The translations under genes were made by a program, and so were the position numbers. Below the pieces are notes generated by a model. The model was not told where the DNA came from. It searched no databases and saw nothing but the letters and a program-made list of their open reading frames with translations. DNA of 64,000 nucleotides from Prunella strophiata. Taxonomy: Eukaryota; Chordata; Aves; Passeriformes; Prunellidae. Shown here one piece after another: positions 1 to 12,300 of the stretch; the stretch's first letter is position 1, and each line of letters starts with the position of its first letter. The stretch spans positions 5,124,144 to 5,188,143 of the forward strand of contig JAZBQD010000013.1 in the NCBI GenBank assembly GCA_036583965.1, read 5' to 3'.

Positions 1-293
1 TATTCATACATTTTCCTTTATTCCCCTTCAAGGAAAAGAATTTAGAAACAGCACTGAATAAACCTGGCTTACCCCTGCATTTAGGTTTTCACCACAACCT
101 GACTCACTTCCATTTATTTCTGTTCTATTCATTTCCAACAGCTTCATTCAATTTCTAACCTTATTGTTATCTTATTGTCATCTTACAAGTTAGAAAGGGA
201 AAAAAACCAAACAGGAAGAGGGAATAAGGTTCATTTCCTACAGGCTGCTTGGTGGCCACGTGAGCTCAGTGTCAGCCCAAGAGTTGGCCACTT

Positions 294-706
294 GAAAGTC
301 ACAAACAAAGTACCACAGTACTTAAGAAAACCAGTGACTTACTGGAAAAGCTGAAACAGTTTCACATTGTGACATTACAGGTTTACCAAATGGGGGTTTT
401 ATTTTTATGTTGTCCAAATGAACAAAAGCAGAATATGGAAAGTTGCCATTTACTGCCTCTCAACCAGACAGAATTCTCTTATTAACCATCAAGGAAAAAT
501 GAACAGATATTTGGGAAAGGTTTTCTTTGAGCACTGAACAGCTTCCCCAGGGAATGAGCATGGCCCCAAGGCTGCCAGAGCTCCAGGAGTGTTTGAACAA
601 TGCTGTCAAGGATGCACAGGCTGGGATTGTTGGATGGGCAGGACCAGGAGTTGGATTCAATGATCCTGGTGGGTCACTTCCAACACAGGATGTTCTGTGA
701 TTCTGA
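294..706 (+). mobile_element. CR1-tailed interspersed element, left copy
   Basis: The last part (about 535-706) has the CR1 LINE 3' end: CCAAGGCTGCCAGAGCTCC, then GGAGTTGGATTCAATGATCC, then GGGTCACTTCCAACACAGGA, then a TTCTGTGATTCTGAG end. The first 230 bp are not the usual CR1 sequence, but match 19677-19900 at roughly three quarters to four fifths identity by eye. The two copies have the same orientation. CG dinucleotides are absent in the CR1 tail part, as expected of an old methylated copy. It is either a CR1 subfamily with its own 3' UTR or a duplicated block that includes a CR1 tail. Confidence 0.75.
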
Positions 707-2583
707 GATTTTCCTCCACTCCCAGTTTGTCCCATCCCTGTTGTAGCCTCCCCCTTTCTCTCCACTCTCCAGCACAGGACAGGGAATACCCCCAGGACAG
801 TCTGGCTGTTATCAAACACAACTGGTGTGTGTACACCCTGCTCACAGTGGGCTTGTACTCTACTCTCTGCCTGTTACCACATTCCTGCTGCTGCTATTCC
901 CTCCACTGCTTCATTTCCAGTGTTCACACCTTCCCTTGGCTGCCCAGAAGCAGCCGGTGCTCAGCTCCCAAGTGCTGCTGCAGGAAGAGCCAGCTGGTCT
1001 GCCACAAGGACTGCAACCACTCCAGGGCAGCAGCTACACCTCTGACAAGAGAGGGAATTGCCAGGGACAAGGGAAAGACCCAGCGCTGGAAACGCTGACT
1101 GCAGGAATGAATTTTTACTCCTAAAGAAAACCAAAGACTTGCAGATCACATATTCCTCCCATTGTCATCACCTGTGTAAGGACATTCAACTTCTCCTCCA
1201 ACACCCAAATTCCCCATCACACACAGAAGGATTTCCTTTTACAAGTCCACAAACTTATTCCATTAACAAGTCTAAACTCTAAAATTTACTTCTGTGCACC
1301 ACAGTAGGTAGAAGGAGCCTGCCTGGTTCAAGAGCTGGCTGGTGAACTGCTGAGGGGCTGAAGGTGATGCTCATCATACCAACAAAAACACAAGCCAAAA
1401 CCACAAGTATTTCTTGGATTTTGTAAATACATTCTCTGAAACAGTTTCATCTCATGCCTGTATACTGCCTGGCACAGTAGGGCTCTGGCCCATGGCTACA
1501 GTTCCTGGGACTCTGCCTCAAGGACTATTTCCCCAAACATTGATTATCCAGACTGCCCATTTAATTGACCTCTGAAGAGGCCTCACCAGGGACATGGCCA
1601 CTCAGTACTGCACTGGGAAGGGGAAAAACCTATGGAACATTGAACAGCAAGGAAATTGGGTTTATTGTTTGCAGGCCCCTAAATACCAGACATCTTTGGC
1701 TCCACAGGGCAGAAAGGACACTACCATCCTATATCCTGCCAGCAGGACACCAGCCCTGGATTGTAGGAGCTGAAGGCTCCCTACAGCCAGCACTGAGCTC
1801 TTGCACTCAGAAAGAAATGTTGATCAGCAATCCAAAGGGTTGGGAACTATGGAAAAGGAAATGGGAAAAGATAATCCAGAGTGGCTGAGATACACAGCCA
1901 TGTGCCACCTTCCTGGCATGACAAGGGCAGGGGAATACAGGAGGAAGAGGCAAAATGGAAGGAGTAAAGTTATTTTTTCCATAGTAGGGTGCTGGAACAC
2001 CTCATACACTAAATAACAGTCTAAGAAAAAGCACTCCTCCAAAACATCTGCATCTGTTCTACATGCATCCCCAGCTATAGCTTGGAAAAGGAACGGGCAG
2101 AGTTTCTGAAACAGGACAGTGAATGTAACTACGAACCACAAAACACCAAGAATTAGTGCCAGCATAGGCAACCTGTGAAAAAATGATGTTAAATGTTTGT
2201 GCCATAACCAGCTAAGAACATATGCTAAGTCACAAAGAGCATGGAACAGGAAGATGATGAAAACCAAAACCAAAAAACCCAACTGAACAAAGGACATTAG
2301 CCAACAGCAGCACTCGCTTGATCCACACAGCAAAAGCCAGAGCTCAGCTGTCTCAAAGAGCAGAGAGGCTCCTGTGGCTTCCTGCCAGCTCAGAGGTATC
2401 ACCCCAACATCCCCCTCAGAGGAGGGATGAAACAAAGTCAAGGAAAGCACAGCAAAATTAGAAGAGCTGCACCCAATTTAGTTCTGTGCTAACTCCTGGA
2501 GTCTGTAATTCTGTGGACTGTGAGGAATGATAAACTACTAACCTGGATCACACCAGTGCCCACCCACACACAGAGAGACTCCC

Positions 2584-2599
2584 AAAAAAAAAAAAAAAA
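2584..2599 (+). repeat. A16 homopolymer
   Basis: Sixteen consecutive A residues, preceded by CCC and followed by GGGAGAGATG. No retroposed body is recognised upstream of it. Confidence 0.9.
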
Positions 2600-3125
2600 G
2601 GGAGAGATGAGTCCTGGGGCTTTGGACTCAGTAGCAGCATTAAATGAGCTCTCACACATCGTTTCCCAGTCCGAGTTGCAGAGATGTGGTTCAGAACATG
2701 TATTGGGATATGTCTGTTTCTGTTTAAATTTTTAATAGGTAAGCATCAATACTAATCCCTCAGAACTTCTGGATTGTGTCCTCATGTTAATTAAAACTGA
2801 ATTCAAATAGAAATTTGAATCCAGAAGGGATACACAAGAGCAGACTACACCCAAAACATTTACACACATTCTACGCCTCTACTGATGTTCTGTGTAAAGT
2901 ATTTAACACACTATAGGGAGAAGATCTGCATCCACATGGGGATTTATTTACATTAATTTCTTTAAACAAACCAACAGCCCTGGTTTGAAGAGGCCTCCAT
3001 CTGTAGAAGAGTTTGCACAGACAAGACAAGCAGTGGGCTGTGGTTCTGGGAACTGTTCTGAAGAGCCAAATGTGGTTTCATTTGTGCTTCACTGGCAGTG
3101 AGCACAGGCTGACCCAACAGCCTCA

Positions 3126-3145
3126 TCCTCCTCCTCCTCCTCCTC
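3126..3145 (+). repeat. TCC trinucleotide microsatellite
   Basis: About six and a half uninterrupted TCC units within intron 1. It is short and likely length-variable between individuals. Confidence 0.9.
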
Positions 3146-6100
3146 AACCCCAGCCATGCATTTCCATGTCCCAGTCTGACACTGGATCTACTGGTCATGG
3201 AATCACACTGTGAATGGGCTCACTTCACCAATTTAAACAAGAGAAAGCAAGAGAAAGACAAACACTTCCAGGGTTAGCACCCTGACAGCTCATCCTGCAG
3301 CCAGGGAATCACTGAGCAGCCCCAGGAGAGGAGGGAGAGCAGAGTGGGATCTCCCCTCTCAGGGACAGCTCCAATCAGATAAAACACAACCTTCAGTGCA
3401 CCCAGACTGCTGTTCTGTACACCTCAACCAACACAAGCAAGCACTGGTGCCAGAGCAGGCTTGGCCTGGGTGCCTTCCCTGCAGCACTCAGCTGCTGCTC
3501 AGACATTCACACTGAGCTGGGCTGACTCAAACCCAGAAGGGTTGGATTAAACGACTTTTTCCTCTACTCAGATCAGTCCCCACACCTGATTCATTAAACA
3601 GCCACAGAGATGCTTGTACCGGGAAGTCTGAGGACAGCAAAGCAGGTCAGGGAGGGCAGAGATGCTCTGATTAGTAAAACTGCTGGTTTGAAAGCAGCCT
3701 GAAACACTGAGACAGAAACCAAAATTGCCAACCTGAGGACAAAACTGTGAACATGCTGTTTAACTCACAACTGGCTAGAGATGAATGCAGAACAAAGCAG
3801 AACTCTTGCCAGGTGATGTAATCAACTGTATTTCTTGCATCTCTTCCCATACACACAGTTTTGGCTTATTGGAGTTGCTACAATGTTTTTAAAACTAAAA
3901 AGCCTGACCAAAAAAACCAAGGAACTTACAAATACTTATTATTATCCAACACTGTTAGCAAATCATGCATTAAATGAGATTTTTGCTTTGGTTTCTAAAG
4001 GAACATGTGTTATGGAGGACTGTGCTGTGAAGGGTTTAACTGCTCAGATAAGTGGGGCTGTTTTGAAATGGAGTTTTTTTTCTAAGTTCAGCAACTGCAC
4101 TTGGACACAGAATATTTGTGAGACGCCAGTTCTAAATGCACTGGGCCAAGCATGTAAGGAAACAGAGAAATTGGATCTCTAACAGTAATACCCAAACCCT
4201 TCACTAACATCCAACTTCTTACAGAGTAATTCCCAAGACACAAAAAGATCTGTTTCTCATGTTTTCAAAAGCAGCTGTCAGGGTAGAAGAGTGTGTTCAA
4301 ATTCCACACAGGCATCCAAAACCATCCAAAACATCCCCAAGAAATAGGCATTAATGAAAACAGTGCATTGCCAATGCCTTTATTCAGATGCATGGCCTTA
4401 GAGTGATCACACAGAGTCCCTTGGAAAGGGACACAAACTCAGGTTTCAGTGACCATCATCACACCCTGCAGAGTGAAACAGCCTCAAAAGAGATGAGCTG
4501 AGAGTGTTCAAACCTCTGATCCCCCCTGCACACACAGACAAGCAGAGAGACACAGAAAGCAAATTAGCACTTTCTTCCACACCCTGCTGCCCTAAATACA
4601 GACACCTCCACATGTACCTGCCACAGCTCAGGGCTCCAGGACACCATGCACGACTGTGAATTCCTAGGAGACAGAAAACCTAAGCTCTCATTCTTTTCCC
4701 CCTTCAGGCTTAAATCACAATAATAGGCAGGCTGGGAGGGTCTTCTGCTGATCTCATCATGCTCCACTCAGATTGGTAGAGTTTAGGCTGCTAAAAATCA
4801 CAATTCCCCAGTAACATTTCACAGTGCACAACTTGGTGCTGGCATGCTCCCAGCAACCCTGAAGATATAATTAGTGCTGGGTAGCCACTGTGACTGCTTT
4901 CCTCTTCTGCAGCCCTTGCAGATGGAACACAAACAAACCCATCTTCCACCTCCTCTTTTATTTCCCATCTCCACCAAATGCTTTTTGGCCTCTGTTTTAT
5001 AGGAAATGGACAGGCCAACTCTAAATTAACTTCTCCAGATCACTTGAGTAATTCCACCCATTTTAATACACAAAGCTCCCTCGGAGAGATTATACAATAA
5101 TATAGACACAGCAGAAGGAGAAAGAGGGAGAGCATCAAAAGTTTGAGAAATTCTTGTATTTGGCCACATCAAGTCTAAAGCAGAGCTATTTTTGAACTAC
5201 TTTGTGCTTCTCTACATCAAAAACAATGACTAAAATTATATAAATGTGTTATTTTCCCTGCTTCATATCATACAGAAAAGTAAGAAAACTAAGACCAAGT
5301 CAGGCTGCAGAGTGTAGAAAATCATCTGGTACTTTCAAAATAGGAAAGGATGCATTGGAAAGGAGGTAAAATCAGATCATAAATGAAAGAACCAGATATC
5401 AATCACACAGGCCCTCAGCTCCAACCCTGCTTTCTCAAAGACTTTCAACATGGCAACGTTCAGTCATTTTATTTTTCACACTTCTCCAATTTGAAACAAA
5501 ACAGAAACCAAGTATAAAAATACTTCCCAGTTGCCAGCCTAAAAGGTGCCACCCAGACAAATTCAGGTCTGCCCAGTGCTTCAAACACAACTTTCTTTAA
5601 TGGTCTTAAAAAACCAATGCAAGCAATGTGAAAACCAAACCGCACCTCATCACTTCTACAAACACATTTCAGTTAAACAAAGGGAATATAAAAGCTTTCT
5701 TCAAATGTCCTTCCAACCCAGGGGAAGATATTAAGCTGCCCAGGGTACCTTAAAACATTGTATTTACCAGCCTCTGAAGTTAGGCTCAGTCTACACAATT
5801 CCTCTAATCTAGAATTTTATTTGCTTCTACATAGGAAAGTAGTTGCTAAGTATCTTTAGTCTACAATTTATGCTTCAAATTGGAACATAAAACATGTAAA
5901 TGCCATATATATGTTTGCCAGTTTTATTAGTGTCTCATCTTGAGAGTTTCATTCAAGTAAGTAGCTATTCTGAAGCCACCAGAGACTCATACTAAGGACT
6001 ACTCACATGAGTGAAAATCTGCATAAGAAAGCCCTTAGTTCATAGTCCAAGAATTTAAACTGTAGTTAAAGGTGTCATGGGAATTACACCACCATTTTAA

Positions 6101-6883
6101 TTAAATGCTGTAAGATCTTGCAGACAGACTCAAGATTAGCACCATCTGTTTTGGTTACAGTGTCTCATTTCACTACATCATCCTCACACAACAACGAAAT
6201 ATCATTGCACACTCCACTCCAGCCATTTAAATACCAGATAAAAGTTATGTCATGTTGATACACTTCACTAGGAAGGAAGGACAAAAGGACGAGGACAGGA
6301 GGACTGAAAACTACTCTGTAACAATGTGTTGCTTGTGGGGGAGACAAACACCATCCCCTCTCACAGTGAAATAAAGTATTTAGTAACATCTGCCTAAGTC
6401 CCGGTCAAGTGAATTGAAGGAATAGAGGAGATTGCTTAACTAAAAAATTCGTTTTCTTCACAGCTTTACAGACTGTTTGTACACCCTGAGAGAGGCTCCT
6501 ATTCCCACAGCACAACTGAGCAGTGCCAGCACCTGTCCACAGACATTCCCCATCTTTTCTGCTGGGTCTGAAGATCGCTGGGGTTTGAAGACCCTCAGCA
6601 GACTGACCATCTCAGCCCCACAGAGTCCCCTGAAATCAGATCGTTCCCTGAACTACATATTAACATTCTCCTCTTCATGCTTTCCATTTTAAAAAAGCAA
6701 GGAATGGTTTGTGTTCCCTTCCCTCAGGGCTTATCCCTTCTGCCCCGTAAGAGGGAGGGATCACATGGCAGTGCAGAGGCTTTGCATGCACTGAATGAGC
6801 TTCAAAAGGACATTTCTGTGAGGCCAAGTATTGCCATAACTGCACAAAGTCCTCCAAACTTGCTCTGAAATCAAGAACAGACC

Positions 6884-6899
6884 AAAAAAAAAAAAAAAA
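6884..6899 (+). repeat. A16 homopolymer
   Basis: Sixteen consecutive A residues after AACAGACC in intron 1. No mobile element boundary could be recognised around it. Confidence 0.9.
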
Positions 6900-9321
6900 T
6901 AGCACAATAAAAAATAGCTAATTCTGAAATGGGTGTCCCATGGCAGAAAAAACACCATGCCATGGTTTGTGCTTCAGAGCCCAGCACTCAGCCTCAGCCC
7001 TCTTAGTATGCAACTGAGCAGCAGCAGAATGACATGTTTGACTTTAATCCTCTCCCTGCATAAGCACACAGTCAAGTGGCTGGAAAAAAAGGGATAAAGG
7101 GCAGCCACTAACAAGCTTTTAAAAATGAAGGATGAAAAAATTACCTTTTTTTTGTTGTTATTCCTTGGCTCTTAAAACCAACATGAAAGTGAGCATGCCA
7201 GTGCATGCAGCACATGTGCCTGGAACAGCTTTCTGCTGGATAAATCCCTGCAATCCATGATGCCTCCTTCCCTCATGCCCCCTGGAACAGATTATCTAAA
7301 TGCTCCTACTCCAGAGCTGTTTGTGACAAGCAACAGTGTCAGGGCATTTGTGTGTCATCTTTTACCTTTGCAAGTCTCGGAGAAGGATTTAGCTGTAACC
7401 AAAATCCTATTATCAGATATCTCCCTGATGGACTTCTGTACCTGGGGACATCTGAGATCCCATATCACAGTATCTAAGACCAGCAAACCAAGGCATTTCC
7501 AAAATAATAGATTTCACATTATTAAAAGCCACAAACTAACAACATGAGCTCTTCTGCCTAAAAAGTAAACAGCACTGATAGAAATGAGGTATTTTTTCCT
7601 CTTTCTCCCCAGTGTGAGGGTGACTTTGCTCATGTAGGACAGGAGGCAGCCAGGAAGATTAATTGCTTCTTTCAAAGAAACAAAAATCAGACCCATTTCA
7701 AAAAGAATCTGAGGTGGCAACCAAGTACCATCTTTCCCAGTGGAAAATCTAAAAGGACTCCAATACTAATGCTCAAATTTCAGCAGCTCTGGCAGATGCG
7801 GGAGTTACCAACAAAGGCTTTTTGAGTGGCAAGCATAAAAGAAAGAGCAATCTGGTAAAAGCACCCAAATTACTGATATGGATCCAAACCCTCACAGAAT
7901 TTCAAGGTTAAATGCTAAAGTAGATGACTACAATCAAGCACAGCAGAAGGAAAACGAGCACACACTGAAAGTATCTTCTTCCAGTCCACTGCAAAAACAG
8001 GTTGGCAAAACAAAACCAAATGTGAGAAATTCTTATGAAAGAAACAGAAGGTGACACAGAAATTGAAGCCATTAGAATTAATCTGTAGCTCTGCACATTC
8101 ATCACAAACTGCAGCTCTTGTTTCACAACATCAAAACCAGAAGAATTACAGGAATGGTCAAAAAATATATATTCCATATAGTTAAAAACCATCCAAGGAT
8201 TAAGTCTCGTTGGTTTACAAAAGGGAAACTGAGGTTCTCTAGAGAACAGCTGCTGCTTTTCTTCCAGATATCAAATTAAATTAGCAGAACAGACTCAAAC
8301 CAAAATGAGGTGGCTGAAATTTTTGTATCAGGATAAAATCTTATGTAATAGTTTAGAATTTGTCTACAAAACATCCACCTGGTTCAAGAAACCTTTCAAC
8401 CAAATACACAGAGAGCCTGGGAGATAATTCAAGGGACGTGCAACTACATCCACTTCAGCAAATCTGGCAGGCCAAACAAGCACTGGCCACCACTGAGACA
8501 GGACACTTTGGTGGAATTATGATTCCACAACACTGTTCCATGCCCCTTCATTTAGCCAGATACCAAGAGGTACCTTGGAAATCTCATCAGCACACAAAGC
8601 ACTCAGTGGTCACCCTCAGAGCTGCCATCCTCAGCCAAGACCCAATGTCCACCTATAAAGCAGCTATAGTCATTCAGGACTAACTGCAAAAACTCTTTTT
8701 AAATCATTTTAAAACAATAAAGAATTAAAGAGAATATTTTTGATAAAAGACCTTTGAGTTACATCAACATCTTTCACCTTCAGTGAAGACTTTGCTTAGC
8801 AAATCTGCAGCCCTTAACCAATCCAGCAAATTCAGAACATGGTTCTATGCTGGTGCCTGGCCTGGCAGATCCCCTCCACTGTCAAGGCTGTAACCCAGTC
8901 CATCAGAGATGGGAAAGGATAATGTGATAAGCATGGCTGGAAGCCAAAGGGCTGAGACTCAGCCATCACTTGAAAAGATACTTTCAAGCCTAAAATAGTC
9001 AAGACATAAACATAAGGAAACAGAAAGACAGCAGCAGCACTGTCCAGGTCAGTGAGACTCACACAGGCACTTCCACACACGTGTCCTGCTGGCCCTTGCA
9101 CCAACACAGCCACACAGACTGGGAATCCCATCACCAGGAGATAGGGGAATGGGAAAGCCAATCTGCACAACAAAACTGAACAGGCAGGAATCTGGGGTTC
9201 AGATGATGCACAAACCCTACCCATGTCCAAACATCTGCCCAGCAAAGCCATGGCAGCCAAAAGTAACAAGGCATGACTGGGTTTGTTTTGGTTTGGGTGT
9301 TATTACTGGGAAAGGGGGAAG

Positions 9322-9372
9322 AAGAGGACTTGATCTTGGAGCTCTTTTCCAACCTTAATAATTCTACATGGA
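9322..9372 (+). mobile_element. CR1 LINE 3' end, very short fragment
   Basis: The sequence runs from AGAGGACTTGATCTTGGAGC through TCTTTTCCAACCTTAATAAT to TCTACATGG. This matches the terminal 45-50 bp of avian CR1 elements, which typically end in a variant of GATTCTATG. The piece is heavily 5' truncated, and the plus orientation is antisense to MED13L. Confidence 0.7.
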
Positions 9373-12300
9373 ATGAAGTTTACCCATAGCAGAGCTGAAC
9401 ATTTACCCCTGTAGGCTGTATGGAAGCACACAATAGAAGCAAATGCCATCTCCAAGACAAAGGACAGAAGGAATTGAAGAAATTCTTTTCATATTACCAA
9501 ACCCTGGGTTAAGGTAGTGACCCACCCCACAGCTCAAGTCACAGACACTATTTACAGAAAGGCATCTCTGAGTTCCCCATCACTTCAGATAGTTTCTTCA
9601 CAAAACGGAATCAATTCTATTTTAACTTCTGAGTAGATGGTTGAAAACAGATAAAATGGAAACTACCACTGCAAACTTCAATAGCACACAAAAAAAGCAA
9701 ATAAAAATGCAACTTGCCAGCAGCCAGAGTATCCCTCCCTTGTTTTCAGATAGGGTGAATGATGAGGTTTGCTTCTTTCTTCAGAAAGAATCAGAACTGA
9801 CTGCCTATTTTCCAAATTTAAAAGTCCCCTCTTGGAGAAAGCTGGATTTCAGAAAAGCAGTCCAATACATGGAAAAAAAATGACAAAAGCTAATCTGCAA
9901 GAAAACAAAAGAATCTTCTCTACTCTTCCCAAATTTAACTTTCTTTTCTAGATTTTTTTTTTAACTGAAAGAGGAAGGAAATGTCAAACATCAGAGTCAT
10001 ACAATGGACTATCAGCTGTTTCCCAAACCAAGTAATCTGACATATGGGCAGAAAAAAAACAGGGGGGAGGGTGGGCTGGAGGAAGTAACAACCCGAGCAG
10101 AGTAAACTTTGGCCCAGTGAGTTAAAGAATGTGGTTCCCTTTCTTCCATTACACAAAAAGCTGCACCGAGGACTCAGGAACATTCCTGTGCCCCACATCT
10201 GAGCAGCACAGCAGCTCCCATGGGTTTACAGCTGTGTCCATCCCTGCCCTGCCCAGCAAAGCTCGGGTTTAACCCATGTCCAGCCTCTCTCCCTTCCCAA
10301 AGGGGCCCAACCCAGGCTCCTGCTCTGAGACTGAGAGGCAGGAACAGCACAGGAATCCCATCCCCCAGCCCTGCTTCTTCATCCCTGTCCTCATCACTCA
10401 AACCCAGTAATGCCCAGCTTGTCAGGAGCAGCCAAAATCCCCCAGCCCTCCAAAGCCCACCACCTGGAGAATCCTGGTGTATGAATCTTCTGTAATATGG
10501 AAAGTAGTAAATAAAGCCACTACATGACTGGTCATGTAGATTCACTTTGCCAGCTCTCTCACTGTCATTCCTGCAAAGACAAGAATCCAGCACCTCCTGC
10601 CAGAAGGGAATTATGGAAATTCACAGAGAGCTCCAGTCAAAATTTTATTAAAATACACACGGAAAATTAAATAACTAGAAACACTGGGCTGAAACTGAAA
10701 GCAGCTTTTTCAGAATAAAGTAATTTAACCAATTCACCTTTTCTCTCAGCAAAGAAATTAATTTTTTCTAAAAATACTTGACATGGCCACTACAAAATAT
10801 TCCTGGAATTAATTTTGTGTCTCGCCAGAGCTGCCTACAAATCCAGTAACATTGTAGACATACATGAAGTGAGACTCATAAAAGTCCAACACTAAGAGAC
10901 GGCAGATACATTAAACTAGGCTTGAAAACTTCTTAGTAAATCAGAGACTCCTGTAAGTAAAAAGTCAGGAGTCTATAATATAAAAAACCAACACATTTTG
11001 AAACTTACGTCTCATAGCTGTCAGCTATGAATGCATTGTTATCAAAAACTGGAAGTTTGCCAATGTCTGATCAATAGGTAAAGAAGAGTTTTCCTTTAAA
11101 TTTTGCTTTCAATCCTCTGTTCTCACAAAATATTGTATTTTATGGGCAAATATGGAGTCATAAGAACAGGCAACCACAAGGCCCTGACCACAGCGTAGCT
11201 CTTTTAAAGCTAAAAGATGAATGAAATAAAGTTTTACTGAACAAGCTTTAAATTTCCTTCTCTAAGACACGGATTGTGGTTACAAAGCCACTTTGATCTC
11301 CGTTCAATCCTTGCCACTGCCAAAACATGGTGGGGAGAGAGGAATGAGGGGAACAGAGCTGCCCTGGGAGAGAGAAGGGGGAAAAGATTTTCACTGGGTC
11401 AGCTCCACACTCCAGGCTTAAATATGGATTTATGGACCTATCTGGAGCCACCAAGGCATGGAAGAAGAGTGAAGGGGGAGGAACAAAAATGTAAGGGGCA
11501 GGGGGAAACCCATATTTTTTCCTCTGTAATAATAATTTTCATAAACAAGAATACACTGAGCTGCAACACTGGCTGATTAAAGAAAGCTGAGGTAAGTGAC
11601 TCAAGAAGTGATACAGAAATACATGTGTCACATCTTATTACTTTTGTAATAGAAGCCTGGCCGTTTTTCTCCATTTTCATAAGCTGATTAAATACATTCC
11701 TTAATATAGGGACAAGGTCATTGTGTATGTTTGAGCTCATCTGTGTTAGTCACATAAATGTAAATATTGCCTCAGGGCACCTTATACAACAGCACCACAC
11801 AATAAAATTCTCCATCTCAAAGAAACAAAAGCAAGGATGCCACTAAAAGCTCCAACCACATGTCCACATGCACTACTGAAATTCTGCTCATGGATTAAGC
11901 CACACATGACTCAATGAGAAATAACATATTTTTACAGATTAAGGTAGAAAGTGAGAGTCAGAATTCATCAAAATTAATGAAAATTCACAGCACAAGCCAA
12001 AGGAAAGACTGCTTAAATCTTTTTCACTTGTGAGTAAGGCAGCTCCTTACTACATGAGGAAATGCTGAGAACCCTCCCAATGTGAAAAGCTAAACTTCTT
12101 GCCTGGTATCAGAGTGGGTTCTCCTCAGCTCTCATTATCATTTTGCAGTGTTGGGATCACACCAATGCACAGCTCTGTAATGAGCTGGGCCACAGCAGGA
12201 AACAACACGAGCTGTCATTCCCAGTATCCCAGTCCCCTCACCCCTGCCCTGTGTGCTCACTCCACTGCTGTGTGCACAGGGAGCCCAGCACCAGCTTTTA

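Larger units (their letters stand above)
707..9321. other. Intronic DNA without recognised genes or transposons
   Basis: AT-rich, CpG-poor intron sequence. It holds A16 runs at 2584-2599 and 6884-6899 and a TCC microsatellite at about 3126-3145. Open frames are short, many start with non-ATG codons, and none shows a known motif. I saw no splice-flanked conserved coding segment. Confidence 0.6.

Noticed and set aside
294..530. tRNA-derived SINE head on the CR1-tailed element
   Set aside because: I could not find convincing A-box and B-box promoter motifs in the 230-bp head, so I do not call it a SINE.
1824..2450. 208-codon hydrophobic open frame, minus strand, resembling a membrane protein
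   Set aside because: It begins with GTG. The first ATG is about 50 codons in. The hydrophobic, Leu/Phe/Trp-rich look comes from reading the complement of A/G-rich DNA. There is no family resemblance or conserved motif.
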